DNA from: Methylovorus glucosotrophus
Lineage (GTDB): Bacteria > Pseudomonadota > Gammaproteobacteria > Burkholderiales > Methylophilaceae
Assembly (NCBI RefSeq): GCF_009858335.1
Contig: NZ_VMSE01000002.1
Span: forward strand, 496,001-560,000
Length of the DNA stretch: 64,000 nucleotides
Reading direction: 5' to 3'
Under the pieces are notes generated by a model, which saw only the letters and a list, made by a program, of their open reading frames with translations, ran no database searches and was not told the origin of the DNA. The stretch's first letter is position 1. Each line of letters starts with the position of its first letter. This document shows, piece after piece, positions 50,477-59,445 of the stretch. The position numbers were made by a program, and so were the translations under genes.

Positions 50477-52234
50477 CTACAGTTCTTCGGCCAGAATCAT
50501 CTCGGACAGCCCCTTGCCATTTGGCACCATCGGGAATACGTTTTCCTTCTGGTCAGTGAGGAAGTCCATGAATACCATGCGCTCTTTCAGCTTGGGGCCA
50601 AAGGCCTCTTTCAGCGCTGGCTCTACATCGGATGGCTTCTCGATGCGCATGCCAACATGACCATAAGCCTCCGCTAGCTTGACGAAGTCAGGCAGCGCAT
50701 CCATATAGGATTCGGAGTAGCGGTTGCCATAGAAGAATTCCTGCCACTGGCGCACCATGCCCATGTAGCGGTTGTTCAGCGTGACTACCTTGACCGGCAG
50801 GTGGAACTGCTTGCAGGTGGATAGCTCCTGAATACACATCTGGATCGAAGCTTCGCCAGTCACGCAGGCTACCTGCGCATCGGGGTAAGCCAGCTGCACG
50901 CCCATGGCGTAAGGCAGGCCCACACCCATGGTGCCCAGGCCGCCAGAATTGATCCAGCGACGTGGCTTGTCGAATTTGTAATATTGCGCCGCCCACATCT
51001 GGTGCTGCCCCACGTCGGAGGTGATAAAGGCATCGCCCTTGGTCACTTCCCACAGTTTTTCCAGCACATACTGGGGCTTGATGATGTCGCTGTTGCGGTC
51101 ATAGCTCAGACATTTCTTGCTGCGCCATGCCTCGATCTGGGTCCACCATGCCTGAATGGCCGCTTCTTCCGGCTTCTTGTCGGCAGCGGCTTTGAATTCG
51201 CCATCCAGCAGATCATTCATCTCGCCGAGCACTGACTGTACGTGGCCGACAATCGGCACATCCACTTTCACGCGCTTGGAGATGGAGGAGGGGTCGACAT
51301 CAATGTGAATGATGGTGCGGCTCTTGCTGAAGAAGTGATCCGGATTGCCGATAACGCGGTCATCAAAACGCGCGCCGATGGCAATCAGCACATCACAGTC
51401 CTGCATGGCCATGTTGGCTTCCAGCGTGCCGTGCATACCCAGCATGCCGACAAACTGACGGTCGGTGGCGGGGTAGCCGCCCAAACCCATCAGGGTATTG
51501 GTGATTGGGAAGCCCAGGCGACGTGCCAATTTGACCAGCTGTTCGGACGCATCGCCCAGAATAATGCCGCCACCGGTGTACAACATCGGGCGCTTGGCAT
51601 CCAGCATCAGACGCAGGGCTTTCTTGATCTGGCCGGAATGTCCCTTGAGTATCGGGTTGTATGAACGCATTTCCACCGTTTCAGGGTAGCTGAAGGCATG
51701 GAACTGCGCTGTAATGTCCTTGGGAATATCGACCACAACCGGGCCTGGACGGCCGGTGCCTGCAATATAGAAGGCCTTCTTGATGGTGGCAGCAAGATCC
51801 TTGATGTCCTTCACCAGGAAGTTGTGCTTAACACAGGGGCGTGTAATGCCGACCATGTCGACTTCCTGGAAGGCGTCCATGCCAATCGAGGGCGCAGGTA
51901 CCTGGCCACTCAGCACAACCAGTGGAATCGAGTCCATATAAGCAGTTGCAATGCCGGTCACGGCATTGGTCGCACCTGGACCTGAAGTCACCAGTGCAAC
52001 ACCGACCTCGCCCGTGGCGCGTGCGTAAGCATCCGCCGCATGCACGGCAGCCTGCTCATGGCGAACCAGCACGTGCTTGAAGTGGGATTGATTGAAAATC
52101 GCGTCGTAAATGTTCAGGACAGCGCCGCCAGGATAGCCGAAAACGAATTTAACGTTTTCTTCCTGTAAGCAGCGAATAACGATTTCTGCGCCCGTGCATT
52201 GATTGCCCGTGGTCGGATTGCTAGGGTCTTCCAT
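50477..52234 (-). CDS. ilvB: Acetolactate synthase large subunit
   Basis: This thiamine diphosphate enzyme makes acetolactate or acetohydroxybutyrate from pyruvate. The 585-residue protein has the catalytic glutamate in VRHEQAAVHAADAYAR near 57-72, a central FAD-binding domain and the ThDP motif of the type GEASIQMCIQELSTCKQF. It starts at the ATG at 52234. First gene of the branched-chain cluster. The symbol ilvI is equally possible. Confidence 0.95.
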   Translation of the reverse strand: MEDPSNPTTGNQCTGAEIVIRCLQEENVKFVFGYPGGAVLNIYDAIFNQSHFKHVLVRHEQAAVHAADAYARATGEVGVALVTSGPGATNAVTGIATAYMDSIPLVVLSGQVPAPSIGMDAFQEVDMVGITRPCVKHNFLVKDIKDLAATIKKAFYIAGTGRPGPVVVDIPKDITAQFHAFSYPETVEMRSYNPILKGHSGQIKKALRLMLDAKRPMLYTGGGIILGDASEQLVKLARRLGFPITNTLMGLGGYPATDRQFVGMLGMHGTLEANMAMQDCDVLIAIGARFDDRVIGNPDHFFSKSRTIIHIDVDPSSISKRVKVDVPIVGHVQSVLGEMNDLLDGEFKAAADKKPEEAAIQAWWTQIEAWRSKKCLSYDRNSDIIKPQYVLEKLWEVTKGDAFITSDVGQHQMWAAQYYKFDKPRRWINSGGLGTMGVGLPYAMGVQLAYPDAQVACVTGEASIQMCIQELSTCKQFHLPVKVVTLNNRYMGMVRQWQEFFYGNRYSESYMDALPDFVKLAEAYGHVGMRIEKPSDVEPALKEAFGPKLKERMVFMDFLTDQKENVFPMVPNGKGLSEMILAEEL

Positions 52235-52272
52235 AAATCTTGCTGTTTTTACTGAGAATTGGGGAACCCTGA

Positions 52273-52301
52273 ACAGTAACTGTTTGAATGTATTTGGTCA
52301 A
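52273..52301 (-). promoter_or_regulatory. Possible promoter of ilvB
   Basis: On the minus strand TTGACC (52296-52301) lies 17 bases before TACTGT (52273-52278). The -35 is good but the -10 is poor. No leader peptide rich in branched-chain codons is visible, so attenuation is not evident. Confidence 0.35.
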
Positions 52302-52372
52302 GAATCAAAATGCGAAATTGACGGATGTACAAACATATTCGGCACAGATAATGAAATTTGCGCCAAGCAGGC

Positions 52373-54154
52373 TTATTCCAGAGGTGGCGCGACCTTGCTC
52401 AATTCTTCCATGGTGGTGAGTCCGGCCGCGATTTTTTCGGCACCATTGATGAGCAATGGTTGCATGCCTTGCTTGTAGGCCATGGCACGAATTTTCGCCA
52501 GGTCGGCATCCGGGGTGATGAGTTTTTTAATCTCGGGGGTGATGGTCAGCATTTCATAAATACCGCTACGGCCGCGATAGCCGGTCATGCGGCACTCCAG
52601 GCAGCCGGTAATGCCATGTGCATGCGCTGGCGCGGGCAGCTTCCAGGGTGCGGTGTATTGATGCCACTGGTCGCTGTCTATGGTCATGGGCTGTTTGCAA
52701 GCAGGGCAGAGGGTGCGCACCAGCCGTTGCGCCATGATGCCGAGCACCGTGGACTGAATAAGGTAGGACGGCACGCCAAGATCCAGGAGGCGGGTGATGG
52801 CCGATGGCGCATCGTTGGTATGCAATGTCGACAGCACCAAGTGGCCGGTAAGCGCCGCCTGGATTGCCATTTCGGCGGTTTCCACATCGCGGATTTCGCC
52901 GACCATGATGATGTCCGGATCCTGCCGCAGCAACGTACGTATGCCATCGGCAAAGCTCAGGTCAATGTTCTGCTGCACCTGCATCTGGTTGAAGGCTGGC
53001 TCCACCATTTCAATCGGCTCTTCCACCGTGCAGACGTTGACTTCTGGCGTGGCCAGTTGCTTGAGGGTGGAATACAGCGTGGTGGTTTTGCCAGAGCCGG
53101 TGGGACCGGTGACCAGAATGATGCCGTTCGGTTGGCGGGTCCAGGCGCGCCATTGCTCATCTTGCGCAGGTGAAAAGCCCAGTTCGATGAAGTCCTTGAC
53201 GATGACATCCGGGGTAAATACCCGCATCACCAGTTTTTCGCCAAAGGCGGTCGGCATGGTGGAAAGACGCAGCTCGACCTCATTGCCTTCGGTGGTCAGC
53301 GTTTTGATGCGGCCATCCTGCGGTCGGCGTTTTTCCACCATGTCCATGCGGCCCAGCAGTTTGATGCGGCTGGTAATGGCATTCATGATGGTGGAAGGCA
53401 GCTGGTACACCTGATGCAGCACGCCATCAATGCGGAAGCGCATGATGCCGATATTGCGGCGGGGTTCCAGATGGATATCGCTGGCGCGCTGCTCAAACGC
53501 ATATTTGAACAGCCAGTCCACGATGTTGACGATATGTTGCTCGTTGGCGTCCAGATTCTTGTTCTTGCCCAGCTCCACCAGTTGCTCGAAGTTCTGTACC
53601 CCGATGATCTGCCCGGCCTTGGCGGTATTGGCCAGGTTGATGGAGTTGGCGAGGTTGTACACCTCGGGCAGGTAACGGTTGATCTCCAGTGGATTGGCGA
53701 TGACCAGGCGTATCTTGAGATTCATGATGCGCTCAAGATCGGGAATCCAGTCGGTCAGGAAAGGCTCTGCCGTGGCGATGGTGGCTTCGTTGGCGCCCAC
53801 CTTGACCGGCATGATCTTGAGCCGTTCGGCATAGGCTTTGGAGACGACTTGCGCTACCGATCCGAAATCCAGATTGAGCGGGTCTATATGAAAGTAATCG
53901 AGGCCTACCCGTTTTGCCAGCCACTCGGTCAGGTTTTCAACGGACAAGGGCTTGTGTGGGCTTAGCAGGCTTTTCCACTTTTGTTCGCCGATGACGACCA
54001 GTGGATGCAGGTTGGATTTGTCCAGCTTGCGGTCTTTATATAACTGCTCGGCATCCTTTTTTTCCACCATGCCGTCATTCACCAGCATGCGCAATACATC
54101 GCCGATGGTGAGGCGGCCTTGCAAAGGTTTGGCTGTGGCAGCGACTTTGCTCAT
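52373..54154 (-). CDS. Orphan PilB/GspE-family secretion ATPase
   Basis: The 593-residue protein has an N-terminal MshEN-like region (about 15-170), Walker A GPTGSGKTTTL near 351-361, DPDIIMVGEIRD for the Walker B region, and zinc pairs CPAC (about 480) and CLEC (about 520). It is a paralogue of PilB at 29-31 kb, with no pilC, pilin or secretin next to it. The ATG at 54154 has AAGGA; one ten codons upstream is possible. It could drive a second pilus or a type II-like secretion machine. Confidence 0.85.
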   Translation of the reverse strand: MSKVAATAKPLQGRLTIGDVLRMLVNDGMVEKKDAEQLYKDRKLDKSNLHPLVVIGEQKWKSLLSPHKPLSVENLTEWLAKRVGLDYFHIDPLNLDFGSVAQVVSKAYAERLKIMPVKVGANEATIATAEPFLTDWIPDLERIMNLKIRLVIANPLEINRYLPEVYNLANSINLANTAKAGQIIGVQNFEQLVELGKNKNLDANEQHIVNIVDWLFKYAFEQRASDIHLEPRRNIGIMRFRIDGVLHQVYQLPSTIMNAITSRIKLLGRMDMVEKRRPQDGRIKTLTTEGNEVELRLSTMPTAFGEKLVMRVFTPDVIVKDFIELGFSPAQDEQWRAWTRQPNGIILVTGPTGSGKTTTLYSTLKQLATPEVNVCTVEEPIEMVEPAFNQMQVQQNIDLSFADGIRTLLRQDPDIIMVGEIRDVETAEMAIQAALTGHLVLSTLHTNDAPSAITRLLDLGVPSYLIQSTVLGIMAQRLVRTLCPACKQPMTIDSDQWHQYTAPWKLPAPAHAHGITGCLECRMTGYRGRSGIYEMLTITPEIKKLITPDADLAKIRAMAYKQGMQPLLINGAEKIAAGLTTMEELSKVAPPLE

Positions 54155-54253
54155 GTGGGGTCCTTCGGTATGCCCTGTTGTCATATTTCAGTCATTCAGG
54201 ATAGTGGCAAACGCGCTCACGGGTCTAGCGTTTTTACGATTGTAAGTGTTGTT

Positions 54254-54299
54254 GTTTCAAGACTTTGAATCTTCACTCTTCGATATTCAGTCTTGAAAC
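54254..54299. repeat. Long hairpin at the 3' end of nadC
   Basis: GTTTCAAGAC (54254-54263) pairs with 54290-54299, and TGAAT (54266-54270) with ATTCA (54285-54289), leaving a two-base bulge and a 14-base loop. The stem includes the last codons and TGA of nadC. It has no T-run on either strand, so it is not a normal intrinsic terminator. It lies before the orphan ATPase. Confidence 0.55.
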
Positions 54300-55150
54300 C
54301 GGAGCGATAAGTCTATCGCATGTACGTGTTTGGTCAGGCCGCCAATGGAAATGCGGTCCACACCGGTTTCCGCAATGTCGCGCACGGTCTCCAGCTCCAC
54401 TCCCCCCGATGCTTCCAGAATGGCACGTCCGGCATTCAGTGCCACTGCCTCGCGCATGCCGGCCAGATCAAAGTTATCCAGCAGAATTAATTCTGCACCT
54501 GCGGCCAGCGCTTCTTCAAGCTGAGCCAGGGATTCCACCTCAATCTGCAGGCTGGCATGCGAGCTCAATTTGATGGCGGCTTGCATCACCGCCGCAATGC
54601 TGCCTGCAGCGGCAATATGATTTTCCTTGATCAGAATGCCATCGTACAAGCCCATGCGCTGGTTCAAGCCACCGCCGACGGTGACCGCATATTTTTGTGC
54701 CATGCGCAGTCCGGGCAGGGTTTTACGGGTATCCAGAATTCGCGCTTTGGTGCCCTGCACCGCTTGCACGTAGCGCGCGGTGACCGTGGCGGTCGCCGAT
54801 AAGGTCTGCAGGAAATTCAGCGCGCAGCGCTCGGCAGTCAGAATTTGTCGGGCATTGCCAGTGATGATGCACAAGGTTTGTCCGGCGCTGACTTCAGCCC
54901 CTTCGCTGATCTGCCACTGCAGCCTGGCTTGCGGAGCCAATCGCGCAAAGCAGGCCTCCACCCAGGGAATGCCGCATATTATCGCCGGCTCGCGGCTGAT
55001 CAAGGTGGCATGCGCATGCTGGTCGGCGGGTACCAGACTCGCGGTCAGGTCGCCGCTGCCAATGTCTTCGGCAATGGCCGCCTCGATATTGCGCTGGATC
55101 GCGCTTTGTAATTCGGGGGAGAGCAGGGGAACGGATAGGGTGGTGGTCAT
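54287..55150 (-). CDS. nadC: Quinolinate phosphoribosyltransferase (decarboxylating)
   Basis: NadC makes nicotinate mononucleotide from quinolinate and PRPP, the step before NadD in NAD synthesis. The 287-residue protein has DIGSGDLTASLV near 31-42, LDTRKTLPGLR and the ASGGVELETV strand, typical of the family. nadA and nadB are not in the window. It is divergent from the glutathione S-transferase gene. Confidence 0.95.
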   Translation of the reverse strand: MTTTLSVPLLSPELQSAIQRNIEAAIAEDIGSGDLTASLVPADQHAHATLISREPAIICGIPWVEACFARLAPQARLQWQISEGAEVSAGQTLCIITGNARQILTAERCALNFLQTLSATATVTARYVQAVQGTKARILDTRKTLPGLRMAQKYAVTVGGGLNQRMGLYDGILIKENHIAAAGSIAAVMQAAIKLSSHASLQIEVESLAQLEEALAAGAELILLDNFDLAGMREAVALNAGRAILEASGGVELETVRDIAETGVDRISIGGLTKHVHAIDLSLRFQD

Positions 55151-55202
55151 GATTTACATTATAATGCCGACTAAGCTTATCTTCGTCGAATCCTCCATCC
55201 TT

Positions 55203-55814
55203 ATGAAGCTCTATTACTCACTCACCAGCCCTTATGCCCGCAAAGTTCGTGTGGTCGCTGCCGAAAAACGGATTGATATCGAGATGGTGCAGGTGGTGCT
55301 CTCTGACCCTGACTGTCCCGTGCCTGACCATAATCCCTTGGGCAAGATACCCGTTCTGGTGCTGGATGATGGGGAGAGCATTTTTGATTCGCGCGTGATC
55401 GTCGAATTTCTGGATCACCGTACCCCGGTGGCTCACCTGATCCCGCAGGATCATGGGCAGAAAATTCGCGTTCGTCGCTGGGAAGCCCTGGCCGATGGCG
55501 TGTGCGATGCCGCCGTGGCGGTGATCATGGAAGGTCGCCGTGCGCCTGAAAAGCAGGATGCGGCTGCGCTGGAAAAACAGATGGGTAAAGTCACGCGCGG
55601 CCTTGCAGCCATGAATGATGAACTGGGCGCGGCCAAATGGTGTGTCAACGGCAACTTCAGTCTCGCGGACATTGCACTGGGCTGTGTGCTGGGCTACCTG
55701 GATCTGCGCTATGCCCATCTTGGCTGGAAGGACACCTACCCCAACCTGGCACGGCATTATGCGGCCATGCTGCAACGCCCCTCGTTCAAGGATACGATGC
55801 CACCCGCCCAATAA
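55203..55814 (+). CDS. Glutathione S-transferase
   Basis: The 203-residue protein has the thioredoxin-like N-terminal domain with MKLYYSLTSPYARKVR, where Ser9 is the likely glutathione-activating residue, LGKIPVLVLDDG and SRVIVEF, and an all-helical C-terminal domain. The open frame begins upstream, but the ATG at 55203 gives the family start. It resembles YibF-type GSTs; the substrate is unknown. Confidence 0.9.
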   Translation: MKLYYSLTSPYARKVRVVAAEKRIDIEMVQVVLSDPDCPVPDHNPLGKIPVLVLDDGESIFDSRVIVEFLDHRTPVAHLIPQDHGQKIRVRRWEALADGVCDAAVAVIMEGRRAPEKQDAAALEKQMGKVTRGLAAMNDELGAAKWCVNGNFSLADIALGCVLGYLDLRYAHLGWKDTYPNLARHYAAMLQRPSFKDTMPPAQ

Positions 55815-55961
55815 TGGCTTGGCAGGCGGCGGTGCTGGAGAGTCCAGTGCTGCAGCCTGCCGATCTTCAATGCTGGGACTTCCAGGTCATTTCTTCCGCC
55901 CCAGCTTCAAATGCCGCTGCCATCGAGCAGTCCAGCCATACTTTCTATCAAACGGTGCCAG

Positions 55962-57047
55962 TCAAACTGCGCGGGTAATGATGCCACCACCCAAACACAC
56001 CTGACTTTCATAGACCACGGCGGATTGCCCCGGCGTGATCGCCCATTGCGGCTGCCCGAAGCGGATTTCTGTTTCGCTTTCTTCCAGGCGATCAATCTCG
56101 CAGGGTGCATCTGGCTGGCGATAGCGGGTCTTGGCCGCATATACCCAATGCGTTTCCGGCGCTTCGCCTGCAATCCAGTGCAATTGGCTGGCCACCAGGC
56201 CATCGTTGCATAGCAGCGGGTGGTCATGGCCCTGCACGACGATCAGCACATTGCGCTGCATATCCTTGCCCGCCACAAACCACGGCTCGCCATTGCTTTC
56301 ACGCGAGCCGCCTATTTTCAGGCCCTGACGCTGACCCAGTGTGTAATACATCAGGCCTTCGTGTTCGCCCACCACTTTGCCTTCCGGCGTTTGCATTTCG
56401 CCGGGTTCGCGCGGCAGGTAACGATTCAGGAACTCGCGGAACGGACGCTCGCCGATAAAGCAGATGCCGGTGGAGTCTTTTTTGCCTGCCGTGACCAAGC
56501 CTTCGCGATGGGCGATTTCACGCACCTCGCGCTTCAGCAGGCCGCCCAGCGGAAACAGGGTTTTGCTGAGCTGAAGCTGGTTAAGGCGATACAGGAAGTA
56601 GCTTTGGTCCTTGCTACCGTCTTCTGCCTTTAATAGCTGGAACAAGCCGTTTTTCTCGCGTACTTGCGCGTAATGGCCGGTGGCGATCAGATCCGCGCCC
56701 AGGCCCATGGCATGATCCAGAAAGGCCTTGAACTTGATTTCCGAGTTGCAGAAGATGTCCGGATTCGGCGTGCGGCCCGCCTGATACTCTTCCAGAAAGT
56801 TCTGGAAAACACGTTCTTTGTATTCCTTGCTGAAGTTAACCGCTTCCAGCTCAATGCCGATCTTGTCGGCGACCGCCGCGGCGTCTATCAGGTCCTGCTT
56901 GGCCGGGCAGTATTCATCGGTGTCGTCGTCTTCCCAGTTTTTCATGAAAAGACCCACGACGTCATAGCCTTGCTCCTTCAATAGCAAGGCCGTTACAGAA
57001 GAGTCGACGCCGCCGGAGAGGCCAACGACTACACGCTTTTTACTCAT
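55962..57047 (-). CDS. mnmA: tRNA-specific 2-thiouridylase
   Basis: MnmA adds sulfur at position 2 of wobble uridine in tRNAs for Lys, Glu and Gln. The 361-residue protein has the PP-loop SGGVDSSV at 11-18, the first catalytic cysteine in [10 protein letters not shown] and the second in [10 protein letters not shown]. It overlaps the nudix gene start region by four bases. Confidence 0.96.
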   Translation of the reverse strand: MSKKRVVVGLSGGVDSSVTALLLKEQGYDVVGLFMKNWEDDDTDEYCPAKQDLIDAAAVADKIGIELEAVNFSKEYKERVFQNFLEEYQAGRTPNPDIFCNSEIKFKAFLDHAMGLGADLIATGHYAQVREKNGLFQLLKAEDGSKDQSYFLYRLNQLQLSKTLFPLGGLLKREVREIAHREGLVTAGKKDSTGICFIGERPFREFLNRYLPREPGEMQTPEGKVVGEHEGLMYYTLGQRQGLKIGGSRESNGEPWFVAGKDMQRNVLIVVQGHDHPLLCNDGLVASQLHWIAGEAPETHWVYAAKTRYRQPDAPCEIDRLEESETEIRFGQPQWAITPGQSAVVYESQVCLGGGIITRAV

Positions 57048-57502
57048 GGTTCACCGCGTTCCAGATGGGTAATGATGTTGAGCGGGAAACGTTGTCCCGC
57101 CAGATAATGTTCGATGCAGGTCAGCACCTGCGGGCTACGATGCAGCGCGCGGCATGCCTGGATTTCCTCCAGGCTCATCCACAAGGCGCGCCGTATGCCG
57201 CTATCCAGTGGCTGCTCGGGATCGTGATCGGACACTGCGCCAATAAAGGCATACCGCATATAGGTAATGTCTTTTTGCGGATGGTGCCACTGATAAATGC
57301 CGAGCAGGGCTTGCGGCTCAAAGCGGTAGGCGGATTCTTCGCGGGTTTCGCGGATCACGGCTTCCAGCAGCGATTCGCCACGCTCCAGATGACCGGCCGG
57401 CTGGTTGAAGCGCACGCCGTCGGCGGTGTCTTCTTCTACCAGCAGAAATTTGCCGTCCTGCTCAACGATGGCGGCGACAGTGGTGTTGGGTTTCCAGACC
57501 AT
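57044..57502 (-). CDS. nudJ: Nudix hydrolase, NudJ-like phosphatase
   Basis: The 152-residue protein has the Nudix box [22 protein letters not shown] near 37-58 and [22 protein letters not shown], the NudJ start. NudJ hydrolyses nucleoside tri- and diphosphates and thiamine or HMP pyrophosphates. The nudJ-mnmA pairing is common in Proteobacteria. The two genes overlap by four bases. Confidence 0.9.
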   Translation of the reverse strand: MVWKPNTTVAAIVEQDGKFLLVEEDTADGVRFNQPAGHLERGESLLEAVIRETREESAYRFEPQALLGIYQWHHPQKDITYMRYAFIGAVSDHDPEQPLDSGIRRALWMSLEEIQACRALHRSPQVLTCIEHYLAGQRFPLNIITHLERGEP

Positions 57503-57546
57503 GCAATTGCTTGAAAAATTGCATATTTTACCGCGCTTGCTACGGC

Positions 57547-58182
57547 TTAGCCATTCAAACCGGGAAAAAGTCCGCTAACACCCTGCGCAATGAACTCCAC
57601 CGCCATCGCTGCCAGAATCAGGCCCATCAGGCGGGTCACGATGTTAATCCCCAGTGTCCCCAGCTTGTGGGCAATCGCCGAAGACAGTCGCAAGGTCAGC
57701 CAGATCAGCAGGCATACCGCGGCTACCGGCACAATCAATGACACATGCCCCCAGAAACCGGAATGCTTTTGCGCCGTGATGATCATGCTACTGATGGCGC
57801 CCGGCCCAGCCAGTAGCGGAATGCTGAGCGGCACGATGGCGATGACCTCGCGCTCGGCGACTGCCTGGGCTTCTTCCGGCGTCTGCCGGGCGTGGCTTTG
57901 CTTGCCGTGCATCATGGAGATGGCGATCAGCATGACCAGTATGCCGCCACCGACCTGAAACGAGGGGATGCTGATGCTGAAAAAATCCAGAATGCCGTTG
58001 CCAAGAAACGCCGATGTCATCAGTACAACAAATACCGTCAGCCCAACTGTTTTGGCAGTGCGTGCGCGATCTTTGGGACTCCAGCCATCGGTAGCGCTGA
58101 TAAAGATAGGCACGCTGCCCACCGGGTTGACGATGGCAAACAGGGCAATGCCGGTTTTGAACAGGTAGGCCCATTCGCTCAT
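57547..58182 (-). CDS. MarC-family integral membrane protein
   Basis: The 211-residue protein has six predicted membrane helices and the family residues FAIVNPVGSVPIF near 17-29 and PLSIPLLAGPGAI near 117-129. The function of MarC/UPF0056 proteins is not settled. The gene is on the minus strand and divergent from the DJ-1 gene. Confidence 0.88.
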   Translation of the reverse strand: MSEWAYLFKTGIALFAIVNPVGSVPIFISATDGWSPKDRARTAKTVGLTVFVVLMTSAFLGNGILDFFSISIPSFQVGGGILVMLIAISMMHGKQSHARQTPEEAQAVAEREVIAIVPLSIPLLAGPGAISSMIITAQKHSGFWGHVSLIVPVAAVCLLIWLTLRLSSAIAHKLGTLGINIVTRLMGLILAAMAVEFIAQGVSGLFPGLNG

Positions 58183-58278
58183 AGCTTCAGATTCTCCGTG
58201 ACAGGCTTCGGTTGGTGGTTTTTGTAGACATCAGTTAGTATTTGTCACCATTTGATTATAACTGCCGCACAAGGTTTT

Positions 58279-58827
58279 ATGCCCTCTGTATTGATTCCAC
58301 TGGCCCATGGCTGTGAAGAGATGGAAGCCGTCATCGTGATGGACATTCTGCGTCGCGCTGGCGTGGATGTTGTGGCGGCCAGTTTGACGCCAGGCCCGGT
58401 GGTCTGTAGCCGGGGAACACGCCTGCTGGCGGATGCCTTGCTGGATGAAGTATTGCAGCAACCATTCGACATGCTGGTATTGCCCGGCGGCATGCCAGGT
58501 TCCGAGCACTTGAAAAATGATGCGCGCATTCAGACACTGCTGACGCACTATGCTGCAGAAGGCCGCTATATTGCCGCCATCTGCGCGGCGCCCATGGCCC
58601 TGCATGCGGCCGGATTGCTTGAAGGCAAGCGCGCAACCAGCTTCCCCGGTGTGCTGGATCAGTTGCCGGGCACGCATCACTATGTGGAAGATGCCGTGGT
58701 CAGGGATGGCAACACCGTCACCTCACGCGGCCCCGGCACGGCGATGTCGTTTGCGCTGGCGCTGGTGGGCTTGTTGTGTGGCGAAGCCAAGCGTCAGGCG
58801 GTAGAGGAACCCTTGCAACGATCATGA
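58279..58827 (+). CDS. DJ-1/YajL family protein
   Basis: The 182-residue protein has the DJ-1 signature: nucleophile Cys102 in AAICAAPMAL, glutamate at 13-14 in HGCEEMEAV and LVLPGGMPG. The family acts on damaged proteins and glyoxal adducts, or as a chaperone. The ATG at 58279 is preferred to a TTG nine codons upstream. Its TGA overlaps the ATG of maf. Confidence 0.9.
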   Translation: MPSVLIPLAHGCEEMEAVIVMDILRRAGVDVVAASLTPGPVVCSRGTRLLADALLDEVLQQPFDMLVLPGGMPGSEHLKNDARIQTLLTHYAAEGRYIAAICAAPMALHAAGLLEGKRATSFPGVLDQLPGTHHYVEDAVVRDGNTVTSRGPGTAMSFALALVGLLCGEAKRQAVEEPLQRS

Positions 58828-59414
58828 TGAAAAAACGCCTATACCTGGCATCGCGTTCTCCGCGCCGTGCCGAGCTGCTCCAGCAATTAGGCCTGGAGAC
58901 GATATTCATGGCGGCCGATGTGGATGAGTCGCCGCTGCCTGATGAAGCCCCCCACGATTATGTGCTGCGCCTGGCGCGGGCCAAGGCGGAAACCGGCCTC
59001 GCCGCATTGCAGGCGCAGGGGGGTGAAGCCCTGCCCCTGCTCGCGGCGGATACCACGGTGGCGATTGATGGGCTGATACTTGGCAAGCCGGAAGACGATG
59101 CGGATGCCCGCGCGATGCTGTTGCGCATGTCCGGGCGCTGGCATGAGGTGCACACCGGTGTGGCTGTCGCCTCGGCATCGGGCGTGCATGTCCGCTTGTC
59201 TACCACCCGTGTGGAGATGACGACGCTGGACGAGGCCACCATTCAGGCTTACATTGCCACCGGCGAGCCGCGTGACAAAGCGGGGGCCTATGGCATCCAG
59301 GGCTTGGCCAGTACTTTTATTCGCCGTATTGAAGGCAGCTATTCCGGGGTGATGGGCTTGCCGGTGTTTGAGACGTCCGAACTATTGAAGCAGGCAGGAA
59401 TTTCCGTGTTGTGA
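58824..59414 (+). CDS. maf: Maf-like nucleotide pyrophosphatase
   Basis: Maf hydrolyses nucleoside triphosphates, including modified ones, to monophosphates. The 196-residue protein has the SRSPRR loop near the start, AADTTVAIDG around 74-83 and the DKAGAYGIQGLAS motif. Start is ATG in ATGATGA, overlapping the DJ-1 stop. rng follows after 31 bases, as in many proteobacteria, but rlmH is missing from upstream. Confidence 0.9.
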   Translation: MMKKRLYLASRSPRRAELLQQLGLETIFMAADVDESPLPDEAPHDYVLRLARAKAETGLAALQAQGGEALPLLAADTTVAIDGLILGKPEDDADARAMLLRMSGRWHEVHTGVAVASASGVHVRLSTTRVEMTTLDEATIQAYIATGEPRDKAGAYGIQGLASTFIRRIEGSYSGVMGLPVFETSELLKQAGISVL

Positions 59415-59445
59415 ACGTCATGCATGCATGGCAGAGAGCTGGTAA

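Noticed and set aside
55814..55978. 54-codon open frame starting at the stop of the glutathione S-transferase gene
   Set aside because: No ribosome site, no recognisable motif, and it overlaps the end of mnmA on the other strand; a chance frame is more likely.
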